Source: Paenibacillus amylolyticus
GTDB lineage: Bacteria; Bacillota; Bacilli; Paenibacillales; Paenibacillaceae
Reading direction: 5' to 3'
Assembly: GCF_003719335.1 (NCBI RefSeq)
Contig: NZ_RIAS01000010.1
Span: 1-64,000 of the forward strand
DNA: 64,000 bases
Shown here in pieces: positions 32,577 through 42,352 of this stretch. Both the position numbers and the translations under genes were made by a program. Each line of letters starts with the position of its first letter. The first letter of the stretch is position 1. Under the pieces are notes generated by a model. That model did not search any database. It worked only from the letters and a program-made list of their open reading frames with translations, and was not told the origin of the DNA.

Positions 32577-34577
32577 TTACAGTTTGAATTGCTCTACCAG
32601 CTTCTGCAACTTATTAGCCAGATGCGCAAGGGAATCGGCAGAGGAGGAGATTTCCTGCATCGAGGCCACTTGTTCTTCCGTCGCAGCGGAGATATTCTCT
32701 GTGCCATCGGCATTGGTTTCCGATATGGTATGAATGTGGTCAATAGACTGCACCACTTCTGCTGTGCTGGCAGACATCTGCTCGGATGCTGCTGCAATAT
32801 TTTCAAGTTGCTGATTGACCACCCCAACAGCCTCGCTAATCTGCACAAATGCATCATCGGCAAATTGTACAGCTCGGATGCCGCTGTCTACATCTTTTTG
32901 TCCCAGACGAACATTCTCATTAGCCCTGGAGATTTCTTGCTGAATGGATGCGACCATCTCCACGATCTTCTGACCGGATTCGCTGGACTGCTCCGCCAGT
33001 TTGCGGACTTCGCTTGCTACAACGGAGAATCCGCGTCCATGCTCGCCTGCACGAGCTGCTTCAATGGAAGCATTCAGCGCAAGCAGGTTGGTTTGGGCTG
33101 CGATATCCGTAATGACAGAGACCATCTCACCGATGGAGCTGGAATGCTGATCGAGCCGTGTTGCAGTTTCTGCGATGCCTTGCACAAAGTGCTGGATGGA
33201 GCCCATCTCCGATACCGCCGTTTTAATCGTCGAGTTCCCTTGTTGCGCGAGTTCGCTCGCTTGCATAGCGGCTTCGGACACTTGCTGTGTACTGTTCGTT
33301 ACTTGTCCAACCCCTCCGGCAAGTTCATTCATCTGCTGTGCGGTATGTTTCAGGCTGTTTGCCTGTTTTTCAATGCCAGCCGCAGACTGTTCTGTAATGA
33401 GGGCCACTTGCTCCGTAGCTTTGGTTGTCTCGGACGAATTGATGGCAAGCTGTGCAGAAGATGTTGTAAGTTCGTCAGCTGTATTACGCACATCCTGAAT
33501 GACTGTTCGTAGAGATTGACTCATTTTGTTAAAGCTATTGCTGAGTTTGCCGAACTCATCCTGACCGTGCACAGCAACCTCGATCGTCAGGTTCCCATCG
33601 CTGATTTCGTTGGAGGCTTTGACAAGTCGATTGAGCGGTCTCGTAATGGCTTGTACAATCCAGAAAATAATGATGGAGCTGATAACTACAGCAATCGCAA
33701 TAACAATCAGGGTAGTATACAGGATTGGACGAACGGTTTCCGTAACTTCGTCATTATCGATAACACCGACGACTGTCCAGCCTGTCGTTTCATTGGTAAC
33801 GAAGAAGGCATGCTCGTTTTTTCCGTTCAACGTATACTGCAGATCACCATTCTTTTGATCGAAAATTTGTTTATAGGGTTCCATCGTGCCTTCGGTACCT
33901 GGTTTTTCGGTTGGATGCACGATGATTTTATTCGCATTATCAATAATATAGATATATCCTCTTTTCCCGATTTTCGTGGAATTTACCGTCTGGGAAAGAG
34001 CTTCAAGGGACAGACTGACCGAAACAACACCATGACCGTCACCGGTCGTCTGAGCAACCGAAGCAACCACATTACCTGTATTGCTTGAGATGTAAGGTGT
34101 AATTACAGAAGGCACGTCTTTGTTCTCCGAAGCAGCCTTAAACCAAGGACGTTCACGGGGATCATATCCCGGCTTATTCACGGCGGTGACCGGGGAGTTG
34201 ATATAGACACCTTTATCCGTTCCGACGGAGGCAAGTTCCACGTCATCGTGGGTATCCTTGTAAGCATCAAGTAAGGTACGAATCGTTTCCGTTTCGTCCC
34301 CTTGAACCGGACCTACATTACCAGCATCCAGCTGACTTGCCAGAAAATCGACATTTTTGCGTGTAGCCCCAATAATCTGGTCAATGGTCTGATTCAGTAC
34401 ACTCACGCTACTGTTGGCATTCTCAAACATTTTTTCTTCGACCTTGGTAGCCGCTGTCTGGAATGAAATGATGCCTAGACTGATAGTTGGGATCAGCAGC
34501 ACGATAGCAAATGAAAGTATCAGTTTCTCTCTCATCTGTAACGTTCGTTTCCCCTTTGGCTGCTTCACTTTCTTCAT
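32577..34577 (-). CDS. methyl-accepting chemotaxis protein, dCache type
   Basis: Encodes 666 residues from ATG 34577, preceded by GGGGGAGAA; an in-frame TTG seven codons earlier overlaps that site. Layout: membrane segment ~18-40, double-Cache sensor with GYDPRERPWFKAASE, second membrane segment ~280-305, HAMP (RPLNRLVKASNEISDGNLTIEV), and signalling tip VSVITDIAAQTNLLALNASIEAARAGEHGRGFSVVASEVRKLAEQS. Its end (LVEQFKL) and its length resemble the receptor at 28500, so the pair is probably paralogous. The sensor halves differ, so ligands likely differ. Confidence 0.95.
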   Translation of the reverse strand: MKKVKQPKGKRTLQMREKLILSFAIVLLIPTISLGIISFQTAATKVEEKMFENANSSVSVLNQTIDQIIGATRKNVDFLASQLDAGNVGPVQGDETETIRTLLDAYKDTHDDVELASVGTDKGVYINSPVTAVNKPGYDPRERPWFKAASENKDVPSVITPYISSNTGNVVASVAQTTGDGHGVVSVSLSLEALSQTVNSTKIGKRGYIYIIDNANKIIVHPTEKPGTEGTMEPYKQIFDQKNGDLQYTLNGKNEHAFFVTNETTGWTVVGVIDNDEVTETVRPILYTTLIVIAIAVVISSIIIFWIVQAITRPLNRLVKASNEISDGNLTIEVAVHGQDEFGKLSNSFNKMSQSLRTVIQDVRNTADELTTSSAQLAINSSETTKATEQVALITEQSAAGIEKQANSLKHTAQQMNELAGGVGQVTNSTQQVSEAAMQASELAQQGNSTIKTAVSEMGSIQHFVQGIAETATRLDQHSSSIGEMVSVITDIAAQTNLLALNASIEAARAGEHGRGFSVVASEVRKLAEQSSESGQKIVEMVASIQQEISRANENVRLGQKDVDSGIRAVQFADDAFVQISEAVGVVNQQLENIAAASEQMSASTAEVVQSIDHIHTISETNADGTENISAATEEQVASMQEISSSADSLAHLANKLQKLVEQFKL

Positions 34578-34746
34578 AGTACATTCTCCCCCTGTCAACT
34601 CTCCCGAACTGACATAAAATATGGTATATTTCTAAGTTAATGCAAACCAATTCTGCATTCATTATTCCAAATCACTGATTCAGAATGGTATGTATCGATA
34701 TATATCGGCTGATAGTGATTAAAATTAGAGAGGAGTTGTACGAGAG

Positions 34747-35490
34747 TTGAATGAAAGTGCACCAAGATTATCTGCACATGAAAACAGTGTGGAAATTCAG
34801 GATCAGGCAACTTTTATGCAGGGGGTTCGGGATTGTATACCGACATTGCTCGGATATCTAAGTATCGGCTTTGCAGCAGGAGTTATTGAAATGACTGCAG
34901 GTCTCAGTTTTGCCGAAACGGCATTGTTGAGTCTGATTTTATATGCAGGTTCAGCCCAGTTCATTGCGGCAGGGATGCTGGCTTCCAATGGATCGGCGTT
35001 AGCGATCATCTTCACTATATTTTTTGTGAATCTGCGTCATCTGTTGCTTAGCGCAGCCGTATCTCCGTATTTCAGACATCTGACCCCGCTTAAAAATATG
35101 TGGATCGGCTCACTGCTTACGGATGAGTCATTCGGTGTGGCGATGACACGTGCAATCGGCAGAAAAACACTCAGTGAGCGCTGGATGCATGGTTTGAACA
35201 TTACCGCATATTTAAACTGGTTTATCGCGAACATGGCGGGAGCATACTTTGGACGCTGGATCACGAACCCGGATCGGTTCGGACTGGATTATGCGTTGCC
35301 AGCAATGTTTATCGGTCTGATCGTACTTCAGCTGGTACATCGCAAAAGCAAAAAAATACATATTAATGTAGCCATCATTGCGGTCGTGTGTGTCATCTTA
35401 GCAAGCATGGCTTCACTAGGTAGTCTGAGCATTATCATAGCAGCAGTGGTTGCAGCAACGATGGGAGTGTTTATGGAACGATGGAAGTAA
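34747..35490 (+). CDS. azlC: AzlC family branched-chain amino acid exporter subunit
   Basis: Encodes 247 residues from TTG 34747, with AGAGGAG about 11 nt upstream; no better start is visible before the conserved region. Conserved text GVRDCIPTLLGYLSIGFAAGVIEM, LILYAGSAQFIAAGML and FFVNLRHLLLSAAVSPYF identifies AzlC. With AzlD it forms a membrane exporter of branched-chain amino acids and analogues. The stop overlaps the azlD start by 10 nt. Confidence 0.92.
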   Translation: MNESAPRLSAHENSVEIQDQATFMQGVRDCIPTLLGYLSIGFAAGVIEMTAGLSFAETALLSLILYAGSAQFIAAGMLASNGSALAIIFTIFFVNLRHLLLSAAVSPYFRHLTPLKNMWIGSLLTDESFGVAMTRAIGRKTLSERWMHGLNITAYLNWFIANMAGAYFGRWITNPDRFGLDYALPAMFIGLIVLQLVHRKSKKIHINVAIIAVVCVILASMASLGSLSIIIAAVVAATMGVFMERWK

Positions 35491-35810
35491 GATGGGATGT
35501 ATTCTGGATTATTATGGGCTCGGCATTGCTTACATTTATCCCCCGGGTGTTGCCGCTTATGCTCTTCAGTAAAATACAGATTCCGGTGTGGCTGATGCGC
35601 TGGCTCGAATATGTGCCTGTTGCCGTCATGGCCTCACTCATTGGTCAGGAATTGTTTATGTCAGGCAATCGCCTTGTCCCCATTACAGAAAATGCCGCTT
35701 TGTGGGCAGCACTGCCCACAGTGGCTGTAGCCATCTGGACACGCAGTCTGCTCGGTACTGTGCTGGTTGGTATTGTATCGATGATGATATTACGTTACTT
35801 CATGGGATAG
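35481..35810 (+). CDS. azlD: AzlD family exporter subunit
   Basis: Encodes 109 residues with four hydrophobic segments. The start MEVRWDVFWIIMGSALLTFIPRVLPL matches AzlD, including the R-V-L-P-L motif. Small partner of AzlC, overlapping it by 10 nt. Confidence 0.92.
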   Translation: MEVRWDVFWIIMGSALLTFIPRVLPLMLFSKIQIPVWLMRWLEYVPVAVMASLIGQELFMSGNRLVPITENAALWAALPTVAVAIWTRSLLGTVLVGIVSMMILRYFMG

Positions 35811-35947
35811 GAAGATGGGATCGTGATGAAAACGCTATTTTCTAATGAACCTAAAAGGGATAAGATGGAGAAAGCGGCATGAAATCGTCTGTTGCAGCCA
35901 TGGATAAATCATCAGCATTTCATCATCTATTTTGAGCGAAAGGAACG

Positions 35948-36613
35948 ATGTCTAAGATGAAACCAAGTCCATCGACGATTTTGTTTCAAGGGGATTCCAT
36001 TACCGACGGAGGAAGATCACGGAATGAGGATCTGAATCATGTTCTTGGTCACGGGTATGCGTATTTGATCTCAAGCAGACTGGGCATGGAACTGGCGAGT
36101 AAGCACAAAACGTTCTATAACCGAGGCATAAGCGGAAATCGGGCATCCGATCTGTACGCACGCTGGAATGAAGACACATATAGTCTGAAACCGGATCTGA
36201 TCAGTATCCTGATTGGGGTTAATGATGCCTGGCGTTTCATGAATGATGAACCAAGAGGATATACAGATCGTTTTGCCCGGGCGTATCGTCACTTGCTGGA
36301 GGAAACACGGGAAGTTATACCGGATACCGGGCTTGTGCTGATGGAGCCTTTTATTTTGAAGACGGGGGCGACGCTGGACCAATGGGAGGGCTGGGAAAAG
36401 CTTATGGCTGAATACCAGCAACAGGTTCGGGAAATGGCCGAGCACTACGGAGCGGTATGGGTTCCGCTTCAGCAAACGTTCAATGCGGCATTGGAGCAAG
36501 CCGATGCTTCATACTGGTTGTGGGATGGCGTTCATCCTACTGCGGCAGGTCATGAGTTAATTGCTCGTCAGTGGTTGTCTGTGGTGCAGCAATCTCCACT
36601 TGCTATTGTGTAG
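35948..36613 (+). CDS. SGNH/GDSL-family hydrolase
   Basis: Encodes 221 residues. Block I FQGDSITDGGR (nucleophile Ser), block III IGVNDAW and block V DGVHPTAAGHELIA with the catalytic Asp and His make a complete SGNH esterase set. No signal peptide. It begins the polysaccharide cluster and may remove acetyl or other ester groups from an oligosaccharide taken into the cell. AAAGGAACG precedes the ATG; the next gene starts 27 nt on. Confidence 0.9.
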   Translation: MSKMKPSPSTILFQGDSITDGGRSRNEDLNHVLGHGYAYLISSRLGMELASKHKTFYNRGISGNRASDLYARWNEDTYSLKPDLISILIGVNDAWRFMNDEPRGYTDRFARAYRHLLEETREVIPDTGLVLMEPFILKTGATLDQWEGWEKLMAEYQQQVREMAEHYGAVWVPLQQTFNAALEQADASYWLWDGVHPTAAGHELIARQWLSVVQQSPLAIV

Positions 36614-36639
36614 CTTATTTTAAACTCCATTAGTGAAGC

Positions 36640-39015
36640 GTGGTGAATCCTTTGCAAGGCTCTGATCACGAAATTGGAAACGAACATCATGAAATGCGCT
36701 TAAGACACGCTGTAGATGAATCTGGGGTACTCGACTGGCTAGACGAACAACGGATCAGGCAGGTGTTTGGTAACATGAACAAACAAAATCATGGTCAAGA
36801 TGGTGCAGGAATTAAGGCTGATGAGCTTCGGGAAAAGTTGTTCCGGCCCGAGTTCGCTGAGATGCTCACCGATTTACGAAGGTATGGAGAGCAGGCATTA
36901 CGAGAACCGTTGCCTCTTCTGACATTTCACCTGTTTCGACAGTTCGGCAGGGCGGGAGACCGCAAAGCATACGAGCAGGTTTACTTCGAAAGGCGCGGTA
37001 GATTAGCAGCCGTTGCCATGCTTGCTCTCGATTCCGACGCCCCTCATATGGTTCATGCTCTCGAAGAGATGTTGTGGGCGGTATGTGATGAATATACGTG
37101 GTGTCTTCCGGCACATCTGGGAACGGGGGAGGCGGAGCATGTGGGAGGCAATATTGACCTCTTCGCCGCAGAGACGGTACATATGCTTGCGGAGATTGTA
37201 GTACTTCATCGTCATCATCTCGATTCTCTGATTGTTGAACGGATACTTCTAGAGGCGGAGCGACGTATCTTTACGCCGTTATACAGGGAGAAGAGGGCAT
37301 ATCACTGGCAGACAGCAGAGCACAACTGGTCTGCTGTCTGTGGGGGATGCTGCGGCATGGCTGCTATGTTATTGCTGGAGGATCAGGCGATGTTGCTGGA
37401 GTCCACCAGACAGACAATCGACTGTATGAAGGCATTCTTGAGCGGGTATGGCGAGGACGGCGGCTGTGCTGAAGGAATTGGGTACTGGGTGTATGGCTTC
37501 GGATATTACGTCTATTATGCCGAGATGTTACTGGACTACACAGAGGGAGCGTTGGACTTGCTGCAAGGTTCCAAAATAGCGGCGATAGCGGCATTTCCGC
37601 TGCGAATCCATCTGTCGGACGGTACATTTATCAATTATTCGGATAGCTCGGAGTATGAGGAGATACCTTCGGGGTTGCTGTCTCTGTTAGCTGTACGTTT
37701 CGGAATGGAAGTGGATTTGCCTCTGCGGATTCCTCAGCTGACAGACGATCCTTGTCGTCGCTGGGCACATTTGTTACGGAACGTGATGTGGAGCGATCCG
37801 GCGGTATATGAACGTATACATGGAGAAACGGCTAGGCGGGCGAATGGAGGGTTTATTTTTCAACAGCTGGAATGGATGGTTGCCAAACATGCCCTTCATA
37901 TGCCTACGAATGTATGGGTAGAGACGAGCAGACGGTGTTCAGACCGGGAGTGGATTCAGGTGGCGTGTTCGTTTAAAGGCGGTCATAATGATGAACCCCA
38001 TAACCATAATGATCTGGGACAAGTGATTATCCATTGCGGTGGCGAAAATATACTGTGTGACCCTGGAGCAGGGGTGTACACGCAGGCTTATTTTGCTCCA
38101 GGGCGTGAGCAGTTATTTCATATCTCATCTGCTGGGCATAACGTGCCCTTGATTGGAGGTTGCGAGCAGCGTTCGGGTAGAGAGGCTGAAGCCAAGTTGC
38201 TGGAATTCAGGCTTGAGCCAGATGGAAGTGAAATGCAGGCTTGTTTGGATCTGACGCATGCATATCCCGAAACAGCAGCATTGCACCGGTACACACGCCA
38301 TCTGAGCTGGAAGGTCGGACAAGATCGTGATGGTATGAACAGGATCACAGGAATTAAGGAAAGAGGCGGTAGGGGTTGTAGTACGGAGAATCCCCCCGAT
38401 CCAGTTGATTTGGTGGAACGGATCAGGAGTACGGATCGGCAAGTTGATGTCGATTACGCTATGGATGTGAACTTGGACGTGACGGTGGCTATGGATACGG
38501 GTGTGCATGTAGATATGGCAACCTTGCGGATTATAGACAAATTCCAATGGAAGATGGACACAGAAGCTGATGTTGCGAAGTCTTCGTTGAACGAGTCATA
38601 TGTTGAATCACAAGTCGTTGAGCGCTGGATAAGCCGGATACGCCCGGTGATAGAAAAGGAAGGCAGGCTTCGGTGGCAGGCTTCGCAGGCTCATTTGTAC
38701 ATGATATATGATGCTGTCCAGTGGCGGGTGCAGACAGAAGCTGTGCATACCGTGGATCATGACCAAGTGCCTGTTACATTTTATCGTACATCACTTATTT
38801 GGAAAGGGAACGGAGTTACAGCGACAAAGGGCGAGGATGGAAGAGTTGAGAATGAAAGAGTTGAAGATGCGTTAGAGGCGTCGGAAAATTCGAAAATCCT
38901 AGAAAGCGCAGAAACGGTAGAAACCTCCAACGTTGCTCCGCTAGAGATTGTATGTCAGGTTGATTTTATTGTTGAACCCCATCAAGGAGAAGCCGAGGTG
39001 AGTCCACGTGAGTAG
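36640..39015 (+). CDS. heparinase II/III-like polysaccharide lyase
   Basis: Encodes 791 residues starting at GTG 36640 or 36643; no good ribosome site is seen, so the exact start is open. An alpha-helical toroid region (~130-370) has YHWQTAEHNWSAVCGGCCGMAAMLL and DGGCAEGIGYWVYGFGYYVYYAEML. The beta-sandwich part carries the heparinase II/III hallmark GGHNDEPHNHNDLGQVIIHCGGENILCDPGAGVYT in parts (residues ~450-485), with histidines for the active site or zinc. No secretion signal, so it should act on imported oligosaccharides containing uronic acid. Family membership is clear; substrate is not. Confidence 0.85.
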   Translation: MVNPLQGSDHEIGNEHHEMRLRHAVDESGVLDWLDEQRIRQVFGNMNKQNHGQDGAGIKADELREKLFRPEFAEMLTDLRRYGEQALREPLPLLTFHLFRQFGRAGDRKAYEQVYFERRGRLAAVAMLALDSDAPHMVHALEEMLWAVCDEYTWCLPAHLGTGEAEHVGGNIDLFAAETVHMLAEIVVLHRHHLDSLIVERILLEAERRIFTPLYREKRAYHWQTAEHNWSAVCGGCCGMAAMLLLEDQAMLLESTRQTIDCMKAFLSGYGEDGGCAEGIGYWVYGFGYYVYYAEMLLDYTEGALDLLQGSKIAAIAAFPLRIHLSDGTFINYSDSSEYEEIPSGLLSLLAVRFGMEVDLPLRIPQLTDDPCRRWAHLLRNVMWSDPAVYERIHGETARRANGGFIFQQLEWMVAKHALHMPTNVWVETSRRCSDREWIQVACSFKGGHNDEPHNHNDLGQVIIHCGGENILCDPGAGVYTQAYFAPGREQLFHISSAGHNVPLIGGCEQRSGREAEAKLLEFRLEPDGSEMQACLDLTHAYPETAALHRYTRHLSWKVGQDRDGMNRITGIKERGGRGCSTENPPDPVDLVERIRSTDRQVDVDYAMDVNLDVTVAMDTGVHVDMATLRIIDKFQWKMDTEADVAKSSLNESYVESQVVERWISRIRPVIEKEGRLRWQASQAHLYMIYDAVQWRVQTEAVHTVDHDQVPVTFYRTSLIWKGNGVTATKGEDGRVENERVEDALEASENSKILESAETVETSNVAPLEIVCQVDFIVEPHQGEAEVSPRE

Positions 39016-41041
39016 TTATACAGCCACAGCGACATATCCATGGAAAAATGAACTTGAAAAGTATCGTGCTTTGGCAGCAGAGGCTGGTTCCGCATCGGCA
39101 GATGGCTGGAGCAGGGAGCGCAAGCTGGCTCTCGTCAAACAAATTGTTTGCGCTTACACCAAATATCAGGATAGTCATGGTGCAATTATCGATCCGTACT
39201 CAGGCATGGAACGGTACTACTCCACACCAGCCTATGCTATGGCAGCTGCAGTACTGGTGGATGCAGGGCACATCGAGCTGCTGGATTCCGCATCGGCAGC
39301 TCTGTCATATAGCATTGATGCGGTGGCAAGCGGGAGTGCCCCAGACAATCATCCGGATTTTTTCCCTGTACTGATGATGCGGGCATACATGATGCTAAGG
39401 TCTTATCGACCCGATCAGGCAGCCATCTGGGCTGAGGCACTTCGGACGATTGATCCCGAGAATGATTATGTATTTACGATGAGTAAGATGAATAATGCCA
39501 ATCGCATGATTAACTGGAATGCCATTATGATCTCGGGTGAGTATCTGCGATGGAGCGAACACCTTGCGAGTGAGGATACAACTTGGATGGATCGTTATCT
39601 GGAAGCATATCATCTGCCGCGGTTTACCCCGCTTGGTCTGTATCAGGACGGCCCGCTGGATCGACCGAATTGTCCATTTTCCTATGATATCGCTACCCGC
39701 TATCATCTTGAAGTGATGCTTGATGGAGGTTACGAAGGGGCGGTCGCGGATGCATTACGAGAGAGATTGAATCATGGTGCGTTCAGCTCATTGTTGATGT
39801 TGTCTCCGCTGGGAGAAATACCGCCGCGTGGTCGCAGCTCTCAGCACCAATGGAATGAAGCAGCGGCGGCATATGTTTGCTCGGTGCACGCCAAGCTGGC
39901 GATGCAGGCTGGGGATTCTGTAATGGCCGGGGCGTTTGCACGAGCGGCAAATCGTTGTTTTGAAGCCGTAGAGCGCTGGCTGATGCCGGATGGACGTTTG
40001 AAAATTGTACGCAACGAATATGCGCCTGAGAAACGTCACGGCTACGAAGTATACACCAATCACACCTGTTACAATCTATGGACGGCAGCTGCGCTGGCAC
40101 ATGCCTGTCTTCGTGATTCAGATGAGGGGATTGTGCAATTCTATCTTCCCTCCGAGATTGGAAACAGGGTACTGCAGGCGGACGGCTGGTTCGAAACCGT
40201 GCTGGCCTCTGTGCCAGGTCAGCAGCTGGTTCTGCACACTGCGCTGAATGACCCGTATACGATCCCAGGGCTGGTACGAGTGCAACAGGCAGGTCTGCCG
40301 GGATTAATAGGCCCGTCCGCAGCCGGTCATGTACAGGCAGGATTTACAGAATTTGCTGAAGGTGTTGTGCGGCCTTTGAGTTATTGCCCCGCTTGGAAGA
40401 CAACGGATGGGGTGTGGCATAGTCTGGCTGAGGGTATACCATCAGGTAGTACGTATGACCGTGATGCGGGAATAGATCCGGCAAACGGTGGCGGTTCAAT
40501 CCTGTTTAAAGTGGCGACCCGGACGGGTGAGAGTTCGGCAGAAAATGAGCTACAAGAAACCGTGACAGCAGTTAGTTCGAATATTGTGAAGAGCCCTACT
40601 GAGCTAGCTGCGAGAACAGCTGCCGAGCAAGCTACGGGGAGAACTGCTGAGGAAGCCACGTTGAACCATGAAGAGAATGATTTCGAGGTCATCTGGACGG
40701 GCCCTTTACCTGGGATGCGCTCTATAATTACCCGTTATGTGCAGCAAGCAGATGAACTGATGGTGACGTATACATTCGAGGGTGAGATTGAGGCGGTGGG
40801 GGCTGTGATCCCACTGATGTTTAGCGATGGTCGGGAGCAGGCTGTGATTACCTATACGGAGCATAGTGTGCGCACAGAATACCTTGGAGCGTACGTTGAA
40901 TCGACAATTCAAGATGCAAAAGCGGTGATTCAGCTGAGTCCACAGGAAGTGGCTTCACGCAACGGGCTGTTAAAGCAGGCACGAATGGAAGTTTATGATG
41001 CACAGCAGCTGACATTCACTATTCGATTGGGACGCATCTAA
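39008..41041 (+). CDS. unknown 677-residue protein of a polysaccharide-degradation cluster
   Basis: Encodes 677 residues from GTG 39008, with GAGGTGA 6 nt upstream, overlapping the heparinase gene by 8 nt. The first ~400 residues look like an alpha/alpha toroid (repeated Trp/Tyr-rich helices, MYYSTPAYAMAAAVL-like text, NHPDFFPVLMMRAYMML, KMNNANRMINWNAIMISGEYLRW, RSSQHQWNEAAAAY, YTNHTCYNLWTAAALAHA). The rest is beta-rich with an Ala/Thr/Glu-rich insertion (~515-565). This layout recalls polysaccharide lyases with a toroid plus beta-sandwich, but I do not recognise the family. No signal peptide. Tight coupling to heparinase and GH88 genes implies the same oligosaccharide pathway. Confidence 0.7.
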   Translation: MSSYTATATYPWKNELEKYRALAAEAGSASADGWSRERKLALVKQIVCAYTKYQDSHGAIIDPYSGMERYYSTPAYAMAAAVLVDAGHIELLDSASAALSYSIDAVASGSAPDNHPDFFPVLMMRAYMMLRSYRPDQAAIWAEALRTIDPENDYVFTMSKMNNANRMINWNAIMISGEYLRWSEHLASEDTTWMDRYLEAYHLPRFTPLGLYQDGPLDRPNCPFSYDIATRYHLEVMLDGGYEGAVADALRERLNHGAFSSLLMLSPLGEIPPRGRSSQHQWNEAAAAYVCSVHAKLAMQAGDSVMAGAFARAANRCFEAVERWLMPDGRLKIVRNEYAPEKRHGYEVYTNHTCYNLWTAAALAHACLRDSDEGIVQFYLPSEIGNRVLQADGWFETVLASVPGQQLVLHTALNDPYTIPGLVRVQQAGLPGLIGPSAAGHVQAGFTEFAEGVVRPLSYCPAWKTTDGVWHSLAEGIPSGSTYDRDAGIDPANGGGSILFKVATRTGESSAENELQETVTAVSSNIVKSPTELAARTAAEQATGRTAEEATLNHEENDFEVIWTGPLPGMRSIITRYVQQADELMVTYTFEGEIEAVGAVIPLMFSDGREQAVITYTEHSVRTEYLGAYVESTIQDAKAVIQLSPQEVASRNGLLKQARMEVYDAQQLTFTIRLGRI

Positions 41042-41124
41042 GGAAGTCCGGAAGCAGTCTAGTTATTATCCATTTCATGATGTATACGCGGGCGATCTCA
41101 TATAGGAACAGGAGGGACATGATC

Positions 41125-42261
41125 ATGAATACCTCAACATCGGCAACGTGGCTGGAGGAAGCATGGCAGCAAGGGGTTCACAAGACGATTCGAAATGCGA
41201 AACGAATCCAGGATACCTTTCCTCATATTTCACCGCAGGGTGTGTACGACAAAAATGATCCGGAATGGTGGACAGCCGGTTTTTGGCCCGGACTGTTGTG
41301 GCTGGTGTACCGGGATGATCCACAGCATGAAGCGGCCGCCGATCTGCAGCGTATCGCGGCTAGCTGTGAGCGGCAGCTCGAAGATTGTCTGCGTGATCCA
41401 GACCTGGTGGATCACGATCTGGGTTTCGTCTGGCTGCTTAGCGGCGTAGCCAGGTATCGCCAGATGGGCAGCGAGGATGGGCGTCGCCGCGGCATGCTTG
41501 CCGCGAATCTGCTCGCTGCCCGCTTTCACGTGCGCGGTGAGTTCATCCGCGCATGGAACTTCCGCTCGTCGATGATGGACACGCGCGGCGTTGCCATCAT
41601 TGACAGCATGATGAACCTGCCGCTGCTCTACTGGGCATCCGAGCAGAGCAGCGATCCTCGCTTCCGATGGCTGGCGGAAGCGCATGCGGACACCGTGGCG
41701 CGCGAATTCGTCCGCGCTGACGGGTCCATCTGCCACGTGGTGGAGTTTGATCCACACACGGGGCAGAAGTTGCGGGAGCATGGCGGCCAAGGCCATGCTC
41801 CCGGGTCCGCCTGGGCGCGGGGCACCGCCTGGGCGTTGCACGGGTTTGCGCTGTCTTTCCGGTATACGGGCGAAGCCCGATATCTGGAGACAGCGGAACG
41901 GGCGGCCGATTTCTTCCTCGCCATGCTTGGCGAAGACATCGTGCCGGTGTGGGATTTTCGCGCGCCTGCGGAGCATCGGGCGGCGTGGGACTCGTCCGCT
42001 GCGGCGATTGCCGCAAGCGGCCTGTTCGAGCTCGCGAAGCTGTCGCCACGCGGGCCAACCTACGCCGCCGCGGGAGAGAGGATCGTCCGCGGCTTGTATG
42101 AGCGCTACAGCCCTGCTGAATCTGTAGCGGAGGAAGGGCTGATTATGCAGGGAACGGTGCATTATCCGGAAGGCCGGGGAATCAATGTGCCGATTATTTA
42201 CGGCGATTACTTCTATATGGAGGCGCTGGCGAAGCTGCGTGGATACGAGGGGTTATTTTAA
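41125..42261 (+). CDS. GH88-like unsaturated glucuronyl hydrolase
   Basis: Encodes 378 residues from ATG 41125, with AGGAGGG 8 nt upstream. GH88 features include WTAGFWPGLLWLVY, DHDLGFVWLLSG (first acidic residue), RAWNFRSSMMDTRGVAIIDSMMNLPLLYWAS (second Asp), GQGHAPGSAWARGTAWALHGFALSFRYTGE and VPVWDFRAP. These enzymes hydrate the 4,5-unsaturated uronic acid left by lyases and release it. It therefore completes the lyase step encoded upstream. The middle of the gene (~41440-42090) is markedly richer in GC than its two ends. Confidence 0.93.
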   Translation: MNTSTSATWLEEAWQQGVHKTIRNAKRIQDTFPHISPQGVYDKNDPEWWTAGFWPGLLWLVYRDDPQHEAAADLQRIAASCERQLEDCLRDPDLVDHDLGFVWLLSGVARYRQMGSEDGRRRGMLAANLLAARFHVRGEFIRAWNFRSSMMDTRGVAIIDSMMNLPLLYWASEQSSDPRFRWLAEAHADTVAREFVRADGSICHVVEFDPHTGQKLREHGGQGHAPGSAWARGTAWALHGFALSFRYTGEARYLETAERAADFFLAMLGEDIVPVWDFRAPAEHRAAWDSSAAAIAASGLFELAKLSPRGPTYAAAGERIVRGLYERYSPAESVAEEGLIMQGTVHYPEGRGINVPIIYGDYFYMEALAKLRGYEGLF

Positions 42262-42352
42262 CGGAAGACGTTCAGAGCAGAAGAATTTAGATGCCGTTCT
42301 CATGGTTATGTCTTATCCGAAGATAAGAAATGACATAGGGAACGATGACAAT
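42262..42352 (+). other. short tail between GH88 and the MITE
   Basis: Contains a small hairpin, TCTTATC/GATAAGA (42311-42328). Nothing else was seen. Confidence 0.4.

Noticed and set aside
41230..42162. Minus-strand 310-codon frame opposite the GH88 gene
   Set aside because: It is a shadow of the GC-rich GH88 coding sequence; the plus-strand protein has clear family motifs while this one has none.
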